Source of the DNA: Pseudoruegeria sp. HB172150
GTDB lineage: Bacteria > Pseudomonadota > Alphaproteobacteria > Rhodobacterales > Rhodobacteraceae
Reading direction: 5' to 3'
Assembly (NCBI RefSeq): GCF_013184805.1
Contig: NZ_JAATNG010000001.1
Coordinates: forward strand, 992,001 to 1,056,000
DNA: 64,000 nucleotides
Shown here one piece after another: positions 1 through 8,882 of this stretch (positions are counted from its first letter, which is position 1; each line of letters starts with the position of its first letter). The notes under the pieces were generated by a model. That model did no database searches and was not told the DNA's origin. It was given only the letters and a program-made list of their open reading frames with translations. The position numbers and the translations under genes were made by a program.

Positions 1-1
1 C

Positions 2-559
<558 letters not shown>

Positions 560-574
560 GGGTAGGGGCGTCGC

Positions 575-844
575 ATGTCCCTGCTCTCGCGACTGTTCGG
601 CAGCAAGCCCGAGGTGGAGGTGGAGCCCGAGGAGTACAAGGGCTTCGCAATCTATCCTGAACCGGTGCGAGAAGGTTCTACTTGGCGGGTGGCGGCGCGC
701 ATCGAGAAGGATGTGGATGGCGAGCGTAAGGTGCACAAGTTGATCCGGGCGGATACGGTCGAGGTCGAGGATACCGCGATCAAGGCGTCCGCCGCTAAAG
801 CGCGGCAGGTGATCGACGAACAGGGTGACCGGATTTTCGGTTGA
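575..844 (+). CDS. HlyU-family protein
   Basis: An 89-residue soluble protein that matches the HlyU family as I recall it: a short charged N-terminus with SRLFGSKP, then a GFAIYPEPVREG strand, and a central RIEKDVDGERKVHKLIRADT block. In Vibrio, HlyU activates a haemolysin gene. In alphaproteobacteria the small HlyU-like proteins are mostly uncharacterised, so only the family name is given. The start ATG has a purine-rich stretch (AAGGGTAGGG) just upstream. It lies 15 bases after rpoD in the same direction and may be co-transcribed. A strong hairpin follows. Confidence 0.75.
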   Translation: MSLLSRLFGSKPEVEVEPEEYKGFAIYPEPVREGSTWRVAARIEKDVDGERKVHKLIRADTVEVEDTAIKASAAKARQVIDEQGDRIFG

Positions 845-864
845 TGCGCACGCCATTGGGTCAA

Positions 865-896
865 AAACGCCGCGCCTGTCTTCAGACGCGGCGTTT
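865..896. terminator. Bidirectional rho-independent-like terminator
   Basis: A perfect 10-bp stem (AAACGCCGCG / CGCGGCGTTT) with a 12-base loop, flanked by A and T runs. It sits between the plus-strand HlyU-like gene and the minus-strand NmrA-like gene, where a shared bidirectional terminator is expected. Confidence 0.85.
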
Positions 897-901
897 GCAT
901 T

Positions 902-1771
902 TTAGCCCAGCAGGTTGGCCCGGATCGTTTCGAGCATCGGCTCAGTCCGATGTCCGATCAGACGTGATAATGTACCGGAGTGATCCTCCAGCCAGCCATG
1001 TGAAGCGCCGACGTCGCTGTCGACAAGAACTGCCGCCATCTCGGTAGGCAGGCCGGCACCGACCAGTGCGTTGCGGTAGGCGTCCGGCGGCATGTCCGTG
1101 TAGGTGACGGGCGTTCCCGACGCATCACTGACCATCGCCGCGAATTCGGTTAGATCAAACGCAGTGTCGCCTGCGAATTCATAGGTCTTACCTTCATGGC
1201 CCTCCCCGATCAGCACCTTGGCCGCGGCCTTGGCATAGTCGCGTCGCGGCGCGGTGGAGAAGCGTCCTGTCCCTGCAGAGCCGAAATGCTGACCCATGCC
1301 CAGTGTCTGGGGTAGGGCGGCAAGGAGGTTTTCCGAGTACCACCCATTGCGGAGGAAGGCATGCGGGATGCCGGAGGTGGAAATCGCCTCTTCGGTGGTG
1401 CGATGCATGACCGCGAGCTTCATAGGCGAGCTGTCTGCCTTCAGGATCGAGGTATAGGCGATGAAGCCAATTCCAGCAGCCACCGCGGCATCGATGACGT
1501 TGCCATGTTGGCGCGCGCGTGTTTTACCGAGGGCGTTTGTGGAGATCAGAAGCAGCCGCTCGATGCCAGAGAACGCGGTGGCGAGGCTGGCGGCGTCCTC
1601 ATAGTCTCCGGTGCGGACGGTGAAACCCTGCGTCTCGTAGGCTGTGAGATCCTCGGGCTTACGGACCATCAAGGCGAAGTTTTCCTTTGATGTCTGGCTT
1701 GAAAGGTCATTTGCAACGAGACGGCCGAGGGCGCCTGATGCGCCCGCGACAAGCATTGTTGGGGAAGTCAT
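902..1771 (-). CDS. NmrA/SDR-type NAD(P)-binding oxidoreductase (QorB-like)
   Basis: A 289-residue atypical short-chain dehydrogenase. The N-terminal dinucleotide-binding motif is VAGASGALGRLVANDL, and the fold continues through RTGDYEDAASL, as in NmrA-like proteins and the NAD(P)H:quinone reductase QorB. No classical YxxxK pair stands out, as usual for the subgroup. The gene is divergent from an HxlR-type regulator with a short shared promoter region containing an inverted repeat. HxlR/QorR regulators next to quinone or aldehyde reductases commonly control them in response to electrophiles, so a detoxification role is inferred. The exact substrate cannot be told from sequence. Confidence 0.82.
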   Translation of the reverse strand: MTSPTMLVAGASGALGRLVANDLSSQTSKENFALMVRKPEDLTAYETQGFTVRTGDYEDAASLATAFSGIERLLLISTNALGKTRARQHGNVIDAAVAAGIGFIAYTSILKADSSPMKLAVMHRTTEEAISTSGIPHAFLRNGWYSENLLAALPQTLGMGQHFGSAGTGRFSTAPRRDYAKAAAKVLIGEGHEGKTYEFAGDTAFDLTEFAAMVSDASGTPVTYTDMPPDAYRNALVGAGLPTEMAAVLVDSDVGASHGWLEDHSGTLSRLIGHRTEPMLETIRANLLG

Positions 1772-1803
1772 GATGGTTCCTTAGTGGTCTGGAATCGGAT
1801 ATA

Positions 1804-1820
1804 GGTCTCATTAAGAGACC
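1804..1820. promoter_or_regulatory. Inverted repeat, probable HxlR operator
   Basis: GGTCTC-N5-GAGACC is a perfect 6-bp dyad in the spacer between the divergent NmrA-like and HxlR genes. HxlR regulators are dimeric winged helices that bind such short dyads. Assignment is by position and symmetry only. Confidence 0.5.
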
Positions 1821-1879
1821 GAATGCGGTGGCCGCAAGAAGGCAGGATTTCCTGTCCAGGTAACATGAAGGGAACCGGC

Positions 1880-2257
1880 ATGACCGAAATCGCGACGCCC
1901 GACTGGGAAGCGGGAAACAATTTGGCGAACTGTCCGGTGCGCAATGTGCTGGACCATGTGGCCGCGAAATGGACCTCGCTGTTGCTACTTCAACTTGAGG
2001 ACGGGCCGAAACGGTTCAATTCGCTAGGGCGGGCACTTCCGGATATTTCAAAGCGAATGCTGACGCAGTCGCTGCGGGAACTGGAACGGGACGGGCTGGT
2101 TTCACGGCAGGTTTACGACACCAAGCCGCCGAGCGTGGAGTACTCTCTGACCGAAATGGGCCGGTCATTCCTGGCGCCGCTGTCGCATTTAATCGGCTGG
2201 GCGTTGGACAATCGACCAGGCATCGACGCAGCGCGGCATCGGTTCGATGGGGAGTAG
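1880..2257 (+). CDS. HxlR-family transcriptional regulator
   Basis: A 125-residue winged-helix regulator. NCPVRNVLDHVAAKWTSLLLLQL matches the HxlR start (Cys followed by a helix with KW). The recognition region SKRMLTQSLRELERDGLVSR and wing VEYSLTEMG follow. The single N-terminal Cys is the thiol sensor in redox members such as QorR and YodB. The ATG at 1880 is preferred because AAGGGA lies six bases upstream. A longer frame to 1823 lacks a ribosome site. It is divergent from the NmrA-like reductase, which it probably controls, and overlaps the next gene by 11 bases. Confidence 0.88.
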   Translation: MTEIATPDWEAGNNLANCPVRNVLDHVAAKWTSLLLLQLEDGPKRFNSLGRALPDISKRMLTQSLRELERDGLVSRQVYDTKPPSVEYSLTEMGRSFLAPLSHLIGWALDNRPGIDAARHRFDGE

Positions 2258-2675
2258 TCGGGTGCAGACCACGTTCACGATTCAAACTGAGGGTCCGGGG
2301 CTCTACATGTTCACACGGCAGGCGGCCGAGTGGGTCGCGGGTGATGGTCTGCTGACTCTGCTCGTGCAGCACACCTCCTGTTCGCTGCTTATTCAGGAGA
2401 ATGCTGATCCGGACGTGCGTACTGATCTCGTCGCCTATTTCGACCAGCTCGTGCCGCCCTCGGATCACCCGTCGATGTCCTACCTGCGCCACACGATGGA
2501 AGGGCCGGACGACATGCCCGCCCATATCAAGGCGTCGATGCTACCGGTGAGCCTGCAGATCCCTGTCTCTCAGGGGAAGATGCGGCTTGGGACATGGCAA
2601 GGCATCTACCTGTTCGAACATCGCACACGCCCGCACCGGCGCGAAGTTGCGGCGCTGCTGTTGCCTGCTGGTTGA
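2247..2675 (+). CDS. yjbQ: YjbQ/UPF0047 family protein (secondary thiamine-phosphate synthase type)
   Basis: A 142-residue protein of the YjbQ family: QHTSCSLLIQENADPDV, then DHPSMSYLRHTMEGPDDMPAH, then QGIYLFEHR. The His and acidic residues in these blocks form the metal/phosphate site of the family. E. coli YjbQ has weak thiamine phosphate synthase activity, and its true role is unsettled. The start overlaps the end of the HxlR gene by 11 bases. A GTG at 2262 is an alternative start. The two genes are probably co-transcribed, which does not itself imply a shared function. Confidence 0.88.
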   Translation: MGSSRVQTTFTIQTEGPGLYMFTRQAAEWVAGDGLLTLLVQHTSCSLLIQENADPDVRTDLVAYFDQLVPPSDHPSMSYLRHTMEGPDDMPAHIKASMLPVSLQIPVSQGKMRLGTWQGIYLFEHRTRPHRREVAALLLPAG

Positions 2676-2871
2676 GCGAGTGACTTCCCGCACTGTGTCG
2701 TGGCGCGGAGACGAGGAGACCATCGGCGCCTAGGATAGGGTCGAAAGGGATGATGTAAACCATTGCCTGATAGGCACATCTCTTGGTCAGATCACAGGAA
2801 GCCGCAGCCGGGCAACACATTTCCGGGCTAAATGAAGTAGCGGCATTTCCCACCTACCCAACGTCTGGAGT

Positions 2872-2903
2872 GTCCCCTATAGTGCCTGTGGACAATAGGG
2901 GAC
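2872..2903. promoter_or_regulatory. Inverted repeat with embedded DnaA-like box, upstream of nrdR
   Basis: GTCCCCTAT (2872-2880) and ATAGGGGAC (2895-2903) form a perfect 9-bp dyad 14 bases apart. The right part overlaps TGTGGACAA (2887-2895), whose complement TTGTCCACA differs by one base from the DnaA consensus. It ends 19 bases before the nrdR ATG. It could be an operator or a leader hairpin; no T-run follows, so a terminator is unlikely. Confidence 0.5.
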
Positions 2904-2922
2904 CGGGACCAAGGGAGAGGCC

Positions 2923-3390
2923 ATGCGCTGCCCGTTTTGTGGAAATATCGACACTCAGGTGAAGGATTCACGGCCCGCCGAGGATCACGTGGCGATCCGG
3001 AGGCGGCGGTTTTGCCCGGCCTGCGGTGGACGGTTCACGACCTATGAACGGGTGCAATTGCGCGATCTCGTGGTCATCAAGTCAAACGGCAGGCGCGAGG
3101 ATTTCGACCGCGACAAGCTGGAACGGTCGATCCGGATTTCCATGCAGAAACGGCCGGTTGAGCCCGAACGCATCGACCAGATGATCTCCGGCATCGTGCG
3201 GCGGCTGGAATCGATGGGCGAAACGGACATTCCCTCGAAAACGATTGGTGAGATCGTGATGGAAAGCCTGGCGCGGATCGACACTGTCGCCTACGTTCGG
3301 TTTGCCAGCGTTTACAAGAACTTCCAGGCCGCTGATGACTTCGAGGAATTCGTCAGCGAGCTGCGCCCGCACGTCCAAACGGAAGAGTGA
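2923..3390 (+). CDS. nrdR: Transcriptional repressor NrdR
   Basis: A 155-residue repressor of ribonucleotide reductase genes. The N-terminus MRCPFCGN...[14 protein letters not shown] is the zinc ribbon (two CxxC pairs, the DNA-binding part). Residues about 49-139 are the ATP-cone ([20 protein letters not shown]...) that senses ATP/dATP. Length and start match the family exactly. AAGGGAGAGG gives a good ribosome site. It overlaps ribD by four bases (GTGA), the nrdR-ribD order seen widely in Proteobacteria. Confidence 0.97.
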   Translation: MRCPFCGNIDTQVKDSRPAEDHVAIRRRRFCPACGGRFTTYERVQLRDLVVIKSNGRREDFDRDKLERSIRISMQKRPVEPERIDQMISGIVRRLESMGETDIPSKTIGEIVMESLARIDTVAYVRFASVYKNFQAADDFEEFVSELRPHVQTEE

Positions 3391-4490
3391 GCGTCGACGA
3401 CGCACGCCACATGGCGCACGCGCTGTCGCTGGCATCGCGTGGGCTTGGCAATGTATGGCCGAATCCTGCGGTGGGATGCGTTCTCGTAAACGAAAAGCGC
3501 GTCGTCGGTCGCGGCTGGACACAGCCGGGCGGGCGACCCCATGCTGAAGTGGTTGCCCTGGCGCAGGCAGGCGACGCGGCTCGCGGGGCTACGGCCTATG
3601 TCACGCTGGAGCCTTGTTCACATCATGGAAAGACGCCGCCATGTACCAACGCGCTGATCGCGGCGGGGGTGGCTCGGGTGGTGGTGGCGTTGCAGGACCC
3701 GGATCCGAGGGTCAATGGCGGCGGTCTGGCGGCATTGCGCCGGGCCGGGGTCTCTGTAGCAACAGGTGTGATGGAAGCCGAAGCTGTGCGACTGCAACGA
3801 GGGTTCTTAAGCCGTGTGGAACGCGGGCGACCGATGGTCACCTTGAAGCTGGCAAGCTCACTGGACGGTCGCATCGCGACGGCGACCGGGGAAAGCCGGT
3901 GGATCACAGGGCCGGGGGCCCGGCGGCGCGTACATGCGCTGCGGGCTACGTATGATGCGGTGCTGGTAGGAGGTGGTACGGCGAGGGCGGATGATCCGGA
4001 ACTGACGGTGCGCGGCTTGGGTGATGTGCGGCAACCGGTGCGAGTAGTGTGGTCTCGTCATTTGGATCTGCCATTGCTTGGCAAGCTGGCCGCTTCGGCG
4101 CGGACGGTGCCCCTATGGCTCTGTCACGGAGACGATGCCGATCCTGACCTTTGCGCGGCGTGGGAGGGGTTGGGAGCGCAGATGATCCCGCTGGACACCG
4201 GTCGTTCCCGCCAGATCGATCCGGCCACGGCCCTGCAGGCGCTGGGCGATGCCGGGCTGACACGGGTGTTCTGCGAGGGCGGTGGCGCGCTTGCGGCGTC
4301 GCTGCTGACCGCGAATCTCGTAGATCAGCTGATCACTTTTTCCGCCGGTGTGGCGCTGGGGGCGGAGGGGCGACCGTCACTTGGGGCTATGGGTGTCGAC
4401 CGGCTGGCTGAGGCACCGCGCTTCGCGCTTGCTGAGGTTACAGCGATTGCTGGGGACGTGTTGCAGGTCTGGGAACGCGCGTCTGCCTGA
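3387..4490 (+). CDS. ribD: Bifunctional riboflavin deaminase/reductase RibD
   Basis: A 367-residue enzyme catalysing the second and third steps of riboflavin synthesis: deamination of the diaminopyrimidine, then reduction of the ribosyl chain. The N-terminal cytidine-deaminase-like domain has the zinc motifs PHAEV and [11 protein letters not shown] (residues about 50-85). The C-terminal NADPH reductase domain begins near [21 protein letters not shown] and includes [13 protein letters not shown]. The GTG start overlaps the nrdR stop, so translation is coupled. No other rib gene is next to it. Confidence 0.95.
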   Translation: MSVDDARHMAHALSLASRGLGNVWPNPAVGCVLVNEKRVVGRGWTQPGGRPHAEVVALAQAGDAARGATAYVTLEPCSHHGKTPPCTNALIAAGVARVVVALQDPDPRVNGGGLAALRRAGVSVATGVMEAEAVRLQRGFLSRVERGRPMVTLKLASSLDGRIATATGESRWITGPGARRRVHALRATYDAVLVGGGTARADDPELTVRGLGDVRQPVRVVWSRHLDLPLLGKLAASARTVPLWLCHGDDADPDLCAAWEGLGAQMIPLDTGRSRQIDPATALQALGDAGLTRVFCEGGGALAASLLTANLVDQLITFSAGVALGAEGRPSLGAMGVDRLAEAPRFALAEVTAIAGDVLQVWERASA

Positions 4491-4510
4491 GCTGTTCGGT
4501 GCCGGAACAG

Positions 4511-5185
4511 TCAGTTGACCAGGTGCCCCATGACGCCCAGTTCCACCAACAGCCGCTCTGCCTCGTCCCGCGTTTCGTGTAGTTTCTTGCGGTCCTCACC
4601 CGGGAAAAACCGTGCACGCGTGGCAGTCGGCATCGGCTGCGGCTTCAGGATCCGGACGCGGGGCCCCAGTTTGGCGGACTCGGCAGCCCAGGCCCGGGCC
4701 AGGGCCATCTGGCCGGCCTTGCTCGCGGCATACGCGCCGAAGAATTTCTCATCCAGGTGCGGATCGTCGAAGAAGACGGCCTGTGCCGCCTCACCACGCA
4801 AAAGCGGTGCGACCATGGGGATGAGGACGGAGGTCGCCTGCACATTGATCGCCATACATTTTGTCATCTCTTTCGCATCGATATGGTCGGCGGGTGAGAG
4901 CGGCGGCGCGTGGATCGCGGCGTGGACCCAAAGGTCCAGTACCCCCCATCGATCGTAAATGTTGCGGCAGAGATGCGCCATCGCGTCGGGAATGGTGATG
5001 TCCATAGGCGCCAGTGTTGCGCTACCGCCGCGAGCCTGGATTCGGTCGTCAAGCTCTTCCAATCCGCCGACGGTGCGCGCAACAGCGACGACGTGGTGGA
5101 CAGGGGCCAGTGCTTCGGCGATGGCGGCGCCAAGACCGCGTGAAGCACCTGTAACGAGAGCGAGCTTGGATCGTGTCACTGTCAT
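4511..5185 (-). CDS. Atypical short-chain dehydrogenase/reductase
   Basis: A 224-residue SDR-fold protein. The cofactor motif TGASRGLG is near the N-terminus and YAASK holds the Tyr/Lys pair. The usual NNAG block reads VHAA, and the catalytic Ser region before YAASK reads FFDDPHLDEK with no Ser at the expected place. The fold is clear but classical catalysis is doubtful. The ATG at 5185 is chosen because the Rossmann strand starts right after it; the frame extends upstream to 5350 without homology. It is convergent with ribD and divergent from bioY. Confidence 0.78.
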   Translation of the reverse strand: MTVTRSKLALVTGASRGLGAAIAEALAPVHHVVAVARTVGGLEELDDRIQARGGSATLAPMDITIPDAMAHLCRNIYDRWGVLDLWVHAAIHAPPLSPADHIDAKEMTKCMAINVQATSVLIPMVAPLLRGEAAQAVFFDDPHLDEKFFGAYAASKAGQMALARAWAAESAKLGPRVRILKPQPMPTATRARFFPGEDRKKLHETRDEAERLLVELGVMGHLVN

Positions 5186-5337
5186 AAAACTCAACTGTCT
5201 CGCTCGTACCAAAAGGTCAAGAAGTTGCGGGCCAAAACGCTGTATTTCTCCCCGTTGCTGCAGATTCCTTGACTTGGCGCCTGCCGCGCCGCAGAACGGT
5301 TCAAAAGCGAAAGAGACGTGCAGAGGAGTACGCCCAA

Positions 5338-5931
5338 ATGACCCTGACACAGGCCGCCTTTGGCCAGAGAAGCCTTCTGAAAGATGCCGGACTGGTAATC
5401 GGCGGGTCGCTGTTCATCGCGCTTGCGGCGCAGGTGAGCATCCCTATGTGGCCGGTGCCGATGACGCTGCAGTCACTGGCCATCATCATCGTTGGCCTGA
5501 CCTACGGCGCGCGGCTGGGTGCGATCACGTTGCTGGCTTATCTGGCGCAGGGGCTTGCCGGACTGCCGGTGTTTTCCAATGGCGGTGCTGGAGTCGCGTA
5601 TTTCTTCGGGCCGACCTGCGGCTTTCTCGTAGGGTTCGTGCTGACCGCCTGGGTCGCTGGTCTGGGCGCCGACAGGGGACTGACGAAGCGGTTTCTGCCG
5701 GCGTTTTTGGTGGCATTGGTAGCCGGCGCAGCAATGTACATCCCGGGTGTCGCATGGCCGATGGGCGCGGCGACTCTCTTCGGGATCGACGCTGGCTGGG
5801 TCGGCACTTCTGCCGCAAGAATCTGGACCGGCTGGGTCAGTCCATTCCTGCTGGGCGACGTGATCAAGGCGGCACTGGCCGCGCTGGTGGTTACCGGTGG
5901 CTGGGCAGCGATGAAGTCCCGCAAGGCCTGA
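5338..5931 (+). CDS. bioY: Biotin transporter BioY
   Basis: A 197-residue integral membrane S-component for biotin uptake. It has about six hydrophobic segments and the family hallmarks MWPVPMTLQSLA, YGARLGAITLLAYLAQG and GLPVFSNGGAG. BioY works alone or with the EcfAT/BioMN energising module, which is not present nearby. The ATG at 5338 follows AGAGGAG at good spacing; the frame is open upstream to 5269 but that part is Arg-rich and not BioY-like. No BioR-type site was recognised upstream. Confidence 0.93.
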   Translation: MTLTQAAFGQRSLLKDAGLVIGGSLFIALAAQVSIPMWPVPMTLQSLAIIIVGLTYGARLGAITLLAYLAQGLAGLPVFSNGGAGVAYFFGPTCGFLVGFVLTAWVAGLGADRGLTKRFLPAFLVALVAGAAMYIPGVAWPMGAATLFGIDAGWVGTSAARIWTGWVSPFLLGDVIKAALAALVVTGGWAAMKSRKA

Positions 5932-5938
5932 ACCTTTC

Positions 5939-5965
5939 GGCGCTGCCCGCTGTTAGGGCAGCGCC
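5939..5965. terminator. Terminator-like hairpin between convergent genes
   Basis: GGCGCTGCCC and GGGCAGCGCC form a perfect 10-bp GC-rich stem around a 7-base loop, eight bases after the bioY stop. It overlaps the stop codon of the opposing small gene. No T-run follows on either strand, so the termination mode is uncertain. Confidence 0.6.
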
Positions 5966-6243
5966 AATGCGATGACCCGTCCGCCATTCGTCTGGAACTG
6001 GACCTGGGTGTCGCCAATCGCCAGCACGGTACCGGCATCGGTGTTGTCGCCACGCTTCGCGCGCTGGATGTTCCCTCGTTTAGTAAGGATGAGCGCGGTG
6101 CGGTCTTCGGGCTTCCCTGAGATCGCGATCAACATTGGGCTGTCGTTCACGAGTAGCGCTTCGAGTGTTGCCTGATCCGCTGCGACGCTGTGGACCTGAG
6201 ATTGCGGAATGCCGGCGCCTTTCGCCAGCCGAATAGAAGCCAT
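5953..6243 (-). CDS. Hypothetical protein (96 aa)
   Basis: A 96-residue soluble protein that I do not recognise. It has no signal peptide or membrane segment. The middle holds several short beta-type stretches (LIAISGKPEDRTALILTKRGNIQRAKRGD) and the end VQFQTNGGRVIALAL is also strand-like, suggesting a small beta fold. The ribosome site is weak. It lies downstream of purF in the same direction with 172 bases between. Its stop codon lies within the hairpin shared with bioY. It is kept as a gene because the frame fills the gap between bioY and purF and has normal codon use. Confidence 0.55.
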   Translation of the reverse strand: MASIRLAKGAGIPQSQVHSVAADQATLEALLVNDSPMLIAISGKPEDRTALILTKRGNIQRAKRGDNTDAGTVLAIGDTQVQFQTNGGRVIALALP

Positions 6244-6415
6244 TCGGTATCTGCCTGTATGATTGATTTTGCGGTAACCGCACGGGTGGACGTGCGACCG
6301 AAACGGGCAAATAGAACCAGGTAGTCGCAGGGTAAAGAGGGACGCTGCGTCGCAGCGGAAACGTGCCGATGCCTGCGTTTGATGATGTTGGGCCCCAGAT
6401 GCGCCGCGCGGAGTG

Positions 6416-7909
6416 TTATTCCGCAGCTTTTAGGGCAAAACCCTTTTCAATCTGATCGGCCGGCTCAACCGGGTAGTCGCCTGAGAAGCACGCGTCGCAA
6501 TACTGCGGCTTTTTGTCATTGCGGCCATCGACCTCCCCGACGGCGCGGTAGAGGCCGTCGAGAGACACGAAACGGATCGAATCGACGCCCAGGTATTCGC
6601 GCATCTCATCCTCACTCATGGTCGCAGCCAGAAGCTTGGAGCGTTCCGGCGTGTCGACACCGTAGAAACAGGGCCAGGCAGTCGGAGGGCTGGCGATGCG
6701 GAAGTGCACCTCCTTCGCGCCTGCGTCGAGGATCATTTCCTTGATCTTGCGCGAGGTGGTGCCGCGGACCACCGAGTCGTCGACCAGGATCACGCGCTTG
6801 CCTCGTATCAGGGCATGGTTGACGTTCAGCTTCAGCCGGACGCCCATGTTGCGGATCTGCTCGGTCGGTTCGATGAAGGTGCGGCCCATGTACTGGTTGC
6901 GTACGATTCCCATGCCGTACGGAATACCGCTTTCCGAGGCATAGCCGATGGCGGCGGGTGTACCGCTGTCGGGGACTGGGCAGACGAGGTCCGCGTCAAC
7001 GGGTGCTTCACGCGCCAGTTCGACGCCGATCTGGCGGCGGGTCTCATAGACTGACTGGCCGCCCAGGATCGAATCCGGGCGGCTGAAATACACATGCTCG
7101 AAGATGCAAAAGCGGGCGCGCTTCTTCTCGAAGGGCTTAAAGCTTTCGACGCCTTCTGAGGTGATGACGACCATCTCGCCAGGTTTGATTTCCCGTTCAA
7201 ACTCCGCGCCGATGATGTCGAAGGCGCAGGTTTCCGAGGACAGCGCCCAGCCGTCGCCGATCTTGCCCAGCATGAGCGGGCGTACGCCCAGCGGGTCGCG
7301 GACGCCGATCAGCTTGGTTCGCGTCATCGCCACGACGGAGAACGCGCCCTCGACCCGGCGCAGGGCATCCTTCATCCGCTCGGGGATTGTGCGCTGAAGC
7401 GAGCGAGCCATTAGGTGGATGATGCATTCGCTGTCGCTAGAGCTTTGAAAGATCGAGCCACGCTCGATCAGCTCGCGGCGCAGGGCGTCGGCATTGGTGA
7501 TGTTGCCGTTGTGGGCGATGGCGGCGCCACCCATGGCAAACTCGCCAAAGAAGGGCTGCACATCGCGGATCTGCGTCGCGCCCTTGGAACCGGCCGTGGA
7601 ATATCGGACGTGGCCGATGGACAGGCTGCCGGGCAGCGTTTCCATCAGCGACGCCTTGGTGAAATTGTCGCGGACGTAGCCGAAACGGCGGGCGGAATTG
7701 AAGCCGCTGTCCGGGTGATAACTAACGATGCCACCGGCTTCTTGCCCCCGGTGTTGTAGGGCATGGAGGCCGAGGGCCACGAAATTCGCTGCCTCGGATA
7801 CGCCAATTACGCCGAAGACGCCGCATTCCTCATGCAGCTTGTCGTCGTCGAATGGGTGGCGGGGCAGCCTGTTGTCGTCGGGCGAAATGTCCGGGTCGGT
7901 CGCGGGCAT
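6416..7909 (-). CDS. purF: Amidophosphoribosyltransferase PurF
   Basis: This enzyme makes 5-phosphoribosylamine from PRPP and glutamine, the first step of purine synthesis. The 497-residue protein has an N-terminal Ntn glutaminase domain with the catalytic Cys in EECGVFG at residue 29, so a 28-residue propeptide is presumably removed. LHALQHRGQEAGG and the C-terminal phosphoribosyltransferase motif VILVDDSVVRGTTS follow. The ATG at 7909 has CGGAG about ten bases upstream; the frame extends to 7978 without support. cvpA lies upstream in the same direction, the classical cvpA-purF pair, here separated by a small orf. Confidence 0.96.
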   Translation of the reverse strand: MPATDPDISPDDNRLPRHPFDDDKLHEECGVFGVIGVSEAANFVALGLHALQHRGQEAGGIVSYHPDSGFNSARRFGYVRDNFTKASLMETLPGSLSIGHVRYSTAGSKGATQIRDVQPFFGEFAMGGAAIAHNGNITNADALRRELIERGSIFQSSSDSECIIHLMARSLQRTIPERMKDALRRVEGAFSVVAMTRTKLIGVRDPLGVRPLMLGKIGDGWALSSETCAFDIIGAEFEREIKPGEMVVITSEGVESFKPFEKKRARFCIFEHVYFSRPDSILGGQSVYETRRQIGVELAREAPVDADLVCPVPDSGTPAAIGYASESGIPYGMGIVRNQYMGRTFIEPTEQIRNMGVRLKLNVNHALIRGKRVILVDDSVVRGTTSRKIKEMILDAGAKEVHFRIASPPTAWPCFYGVDTPERSKLLAATMSEDEMREYLGVDSIRFVSLDGLYRAVGEVDGRNDKKPQYCDACFSGDYPVEPADQIEKGFALKAAE

Positions 7910-8028
7910 GCGTGCGAAGCTCCGAATCCCTGTGGGCAGCGGTTGCCCCCACATAGTCCTTCGAAGCCAGCCTGTCACGGGAGGATCACGAAATTGCTAA
8001 GGTTATGCGACAGTGGGGAGGCAATGCC

Positions 8029-8166
8029 TCAGCCGTGATCGATTCCGCTCCACCGTGTGGCAAAACGCGCGGCACTTTTACTGCGCTTTCGGCGACCGAG
8101 AGCAATGTAGTGCGTTGTGTCGATAGAGCCGTCGGGTCGGCGGCGAATCCAATGGTATTCGTTCAT
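8029..8166 (-). CDS. Small basic protein (45 aa)
   Basis: A short frame from ATG 8166 with an excellent ribosome site (GGAGAG six bases before the start). The product, MNEYHWIRRRPDGSIDTTHY..., is strongly basic, with the C-terminal half rich in Arg/Lys (GRRKRSKSAARFATRW). The WIRRRPDGSIDT core looks like a small conserved Rhodobacterales protein type, but I cannot name a function. It lies between cvpA and purF on the same strand. Membrane segments are absent. Its good translation signal is the main reason to call it. Confidence 0.6.
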   Translation of the reverse strand: MNEYHWIRRRPDGSIDTTHYIALGRRKRSKSAARFATRWSGIDHG

Positions 8167-8289
8167 CTCAATCTCTCCGTTGCAATGCGGGCTGTATGAC
8201 CCTCGGCGACCGGAAAGACTTGAAGACAATCTGAAGATTTCCTGAAACGTCACTGCAGAGCGAGGAGACGCCAAGCGCCTCCGCCGCCA

Positions 8290-8859
8290 CTACAATTCGG
8301 TCGTGTCGCCTGTGCAGGCGCTCACCAGCTTTTCATATTGCGACACGATCCAGCCCGGTGCGTCTTCGGGAATCTGCTCGTCGATACGGGTGCGGGCATT
8401 TTCAAAGATCTGCGCAGTGCGGCTGTCGTCGACCACCGGAATCTCCTCACTCACCACCACTCGGTCATAAACCACAAAGGCAATCGCGATCAGCAGGATG
8501 CCTCTCAGGACGCCAAAGAAAAACCCGAGGCCACGGTCGACACCACCGAGGGCGGAACGCTGAACAGCCGATGAGAACAAAGGCGTAAAGAGCGAGATGA
8601 CCACCAGCGCGATCGCGAAGACTGCGGCAAAAGCAGCAATGATCGACAATTCGCAGCTATCTCGAAGCCAGTCGCCGACCACCGGTATTTCCCGTATCAG
8701 GGGTTCCGCTTTCCCGGCGAAGAGAAATGCAACCACGGCCGCGGCTATCCAGCCGAGGATGGCCAGTGCCTCGCGCACGAAACCGCGCGAATAAGCGAGA
8801 ATCCCGGAAAGGATGATGATGAATGCGACGACACCGTCGACCCAAGTAAAGCCGTCCAT
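8290..8859 (-). CDS. cvpA: CvpA family membrane protein
   Basis: A 189-residue inner-membrane protein with four hydrophobic segments: near residues 9-25, 34-47, 72-96 and 115-133. The family signature DGVVAFIIILSGILAYSRGFVREAL lies in the first segment and GGVDRGLGFFFGVLRG before the last. CvpA is needed for colicin V export in E. coli and affects envelope integrity; its biochemical role is unknown. GGGAG precedes the ATG by six bases. It lies between radA and purF on the same strand, as in many Proteobacteria. Confidence 0.92.
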   Translation of the reverse strand: MDGFTWVDGVVAFIIILSGILAYSRGFVREALAILGWIAAAVVAFLFAGKAEPLIREIPVVGDWLRDSCELSIIAAFAAVFAIALVVISLFTPLFSSAVQRSALGGVDRGLGFFFGVLRGILLIAIAFVVYDRVVVSEEIPVVDDSRTAQIFENARTRIDEQIPEDAPGWIVSQYEKLVSACTGDTTEL

Positions 8860-8882
8860 GGCAACTCCCGCCCTGGGCCCGT

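Noticed and set aside
4492-4510. CTGTTC/GAACAG hairpin between ribD and the convergent SDR gene
   Set aside because: Only six base pairs and no T-run on either strand; too weak to call a terminator.
5186-5337. BioR-type operator (TTAT-N-ATAA dyad) before bioY
   Set aside because: No such dyad could be found in the spacer.
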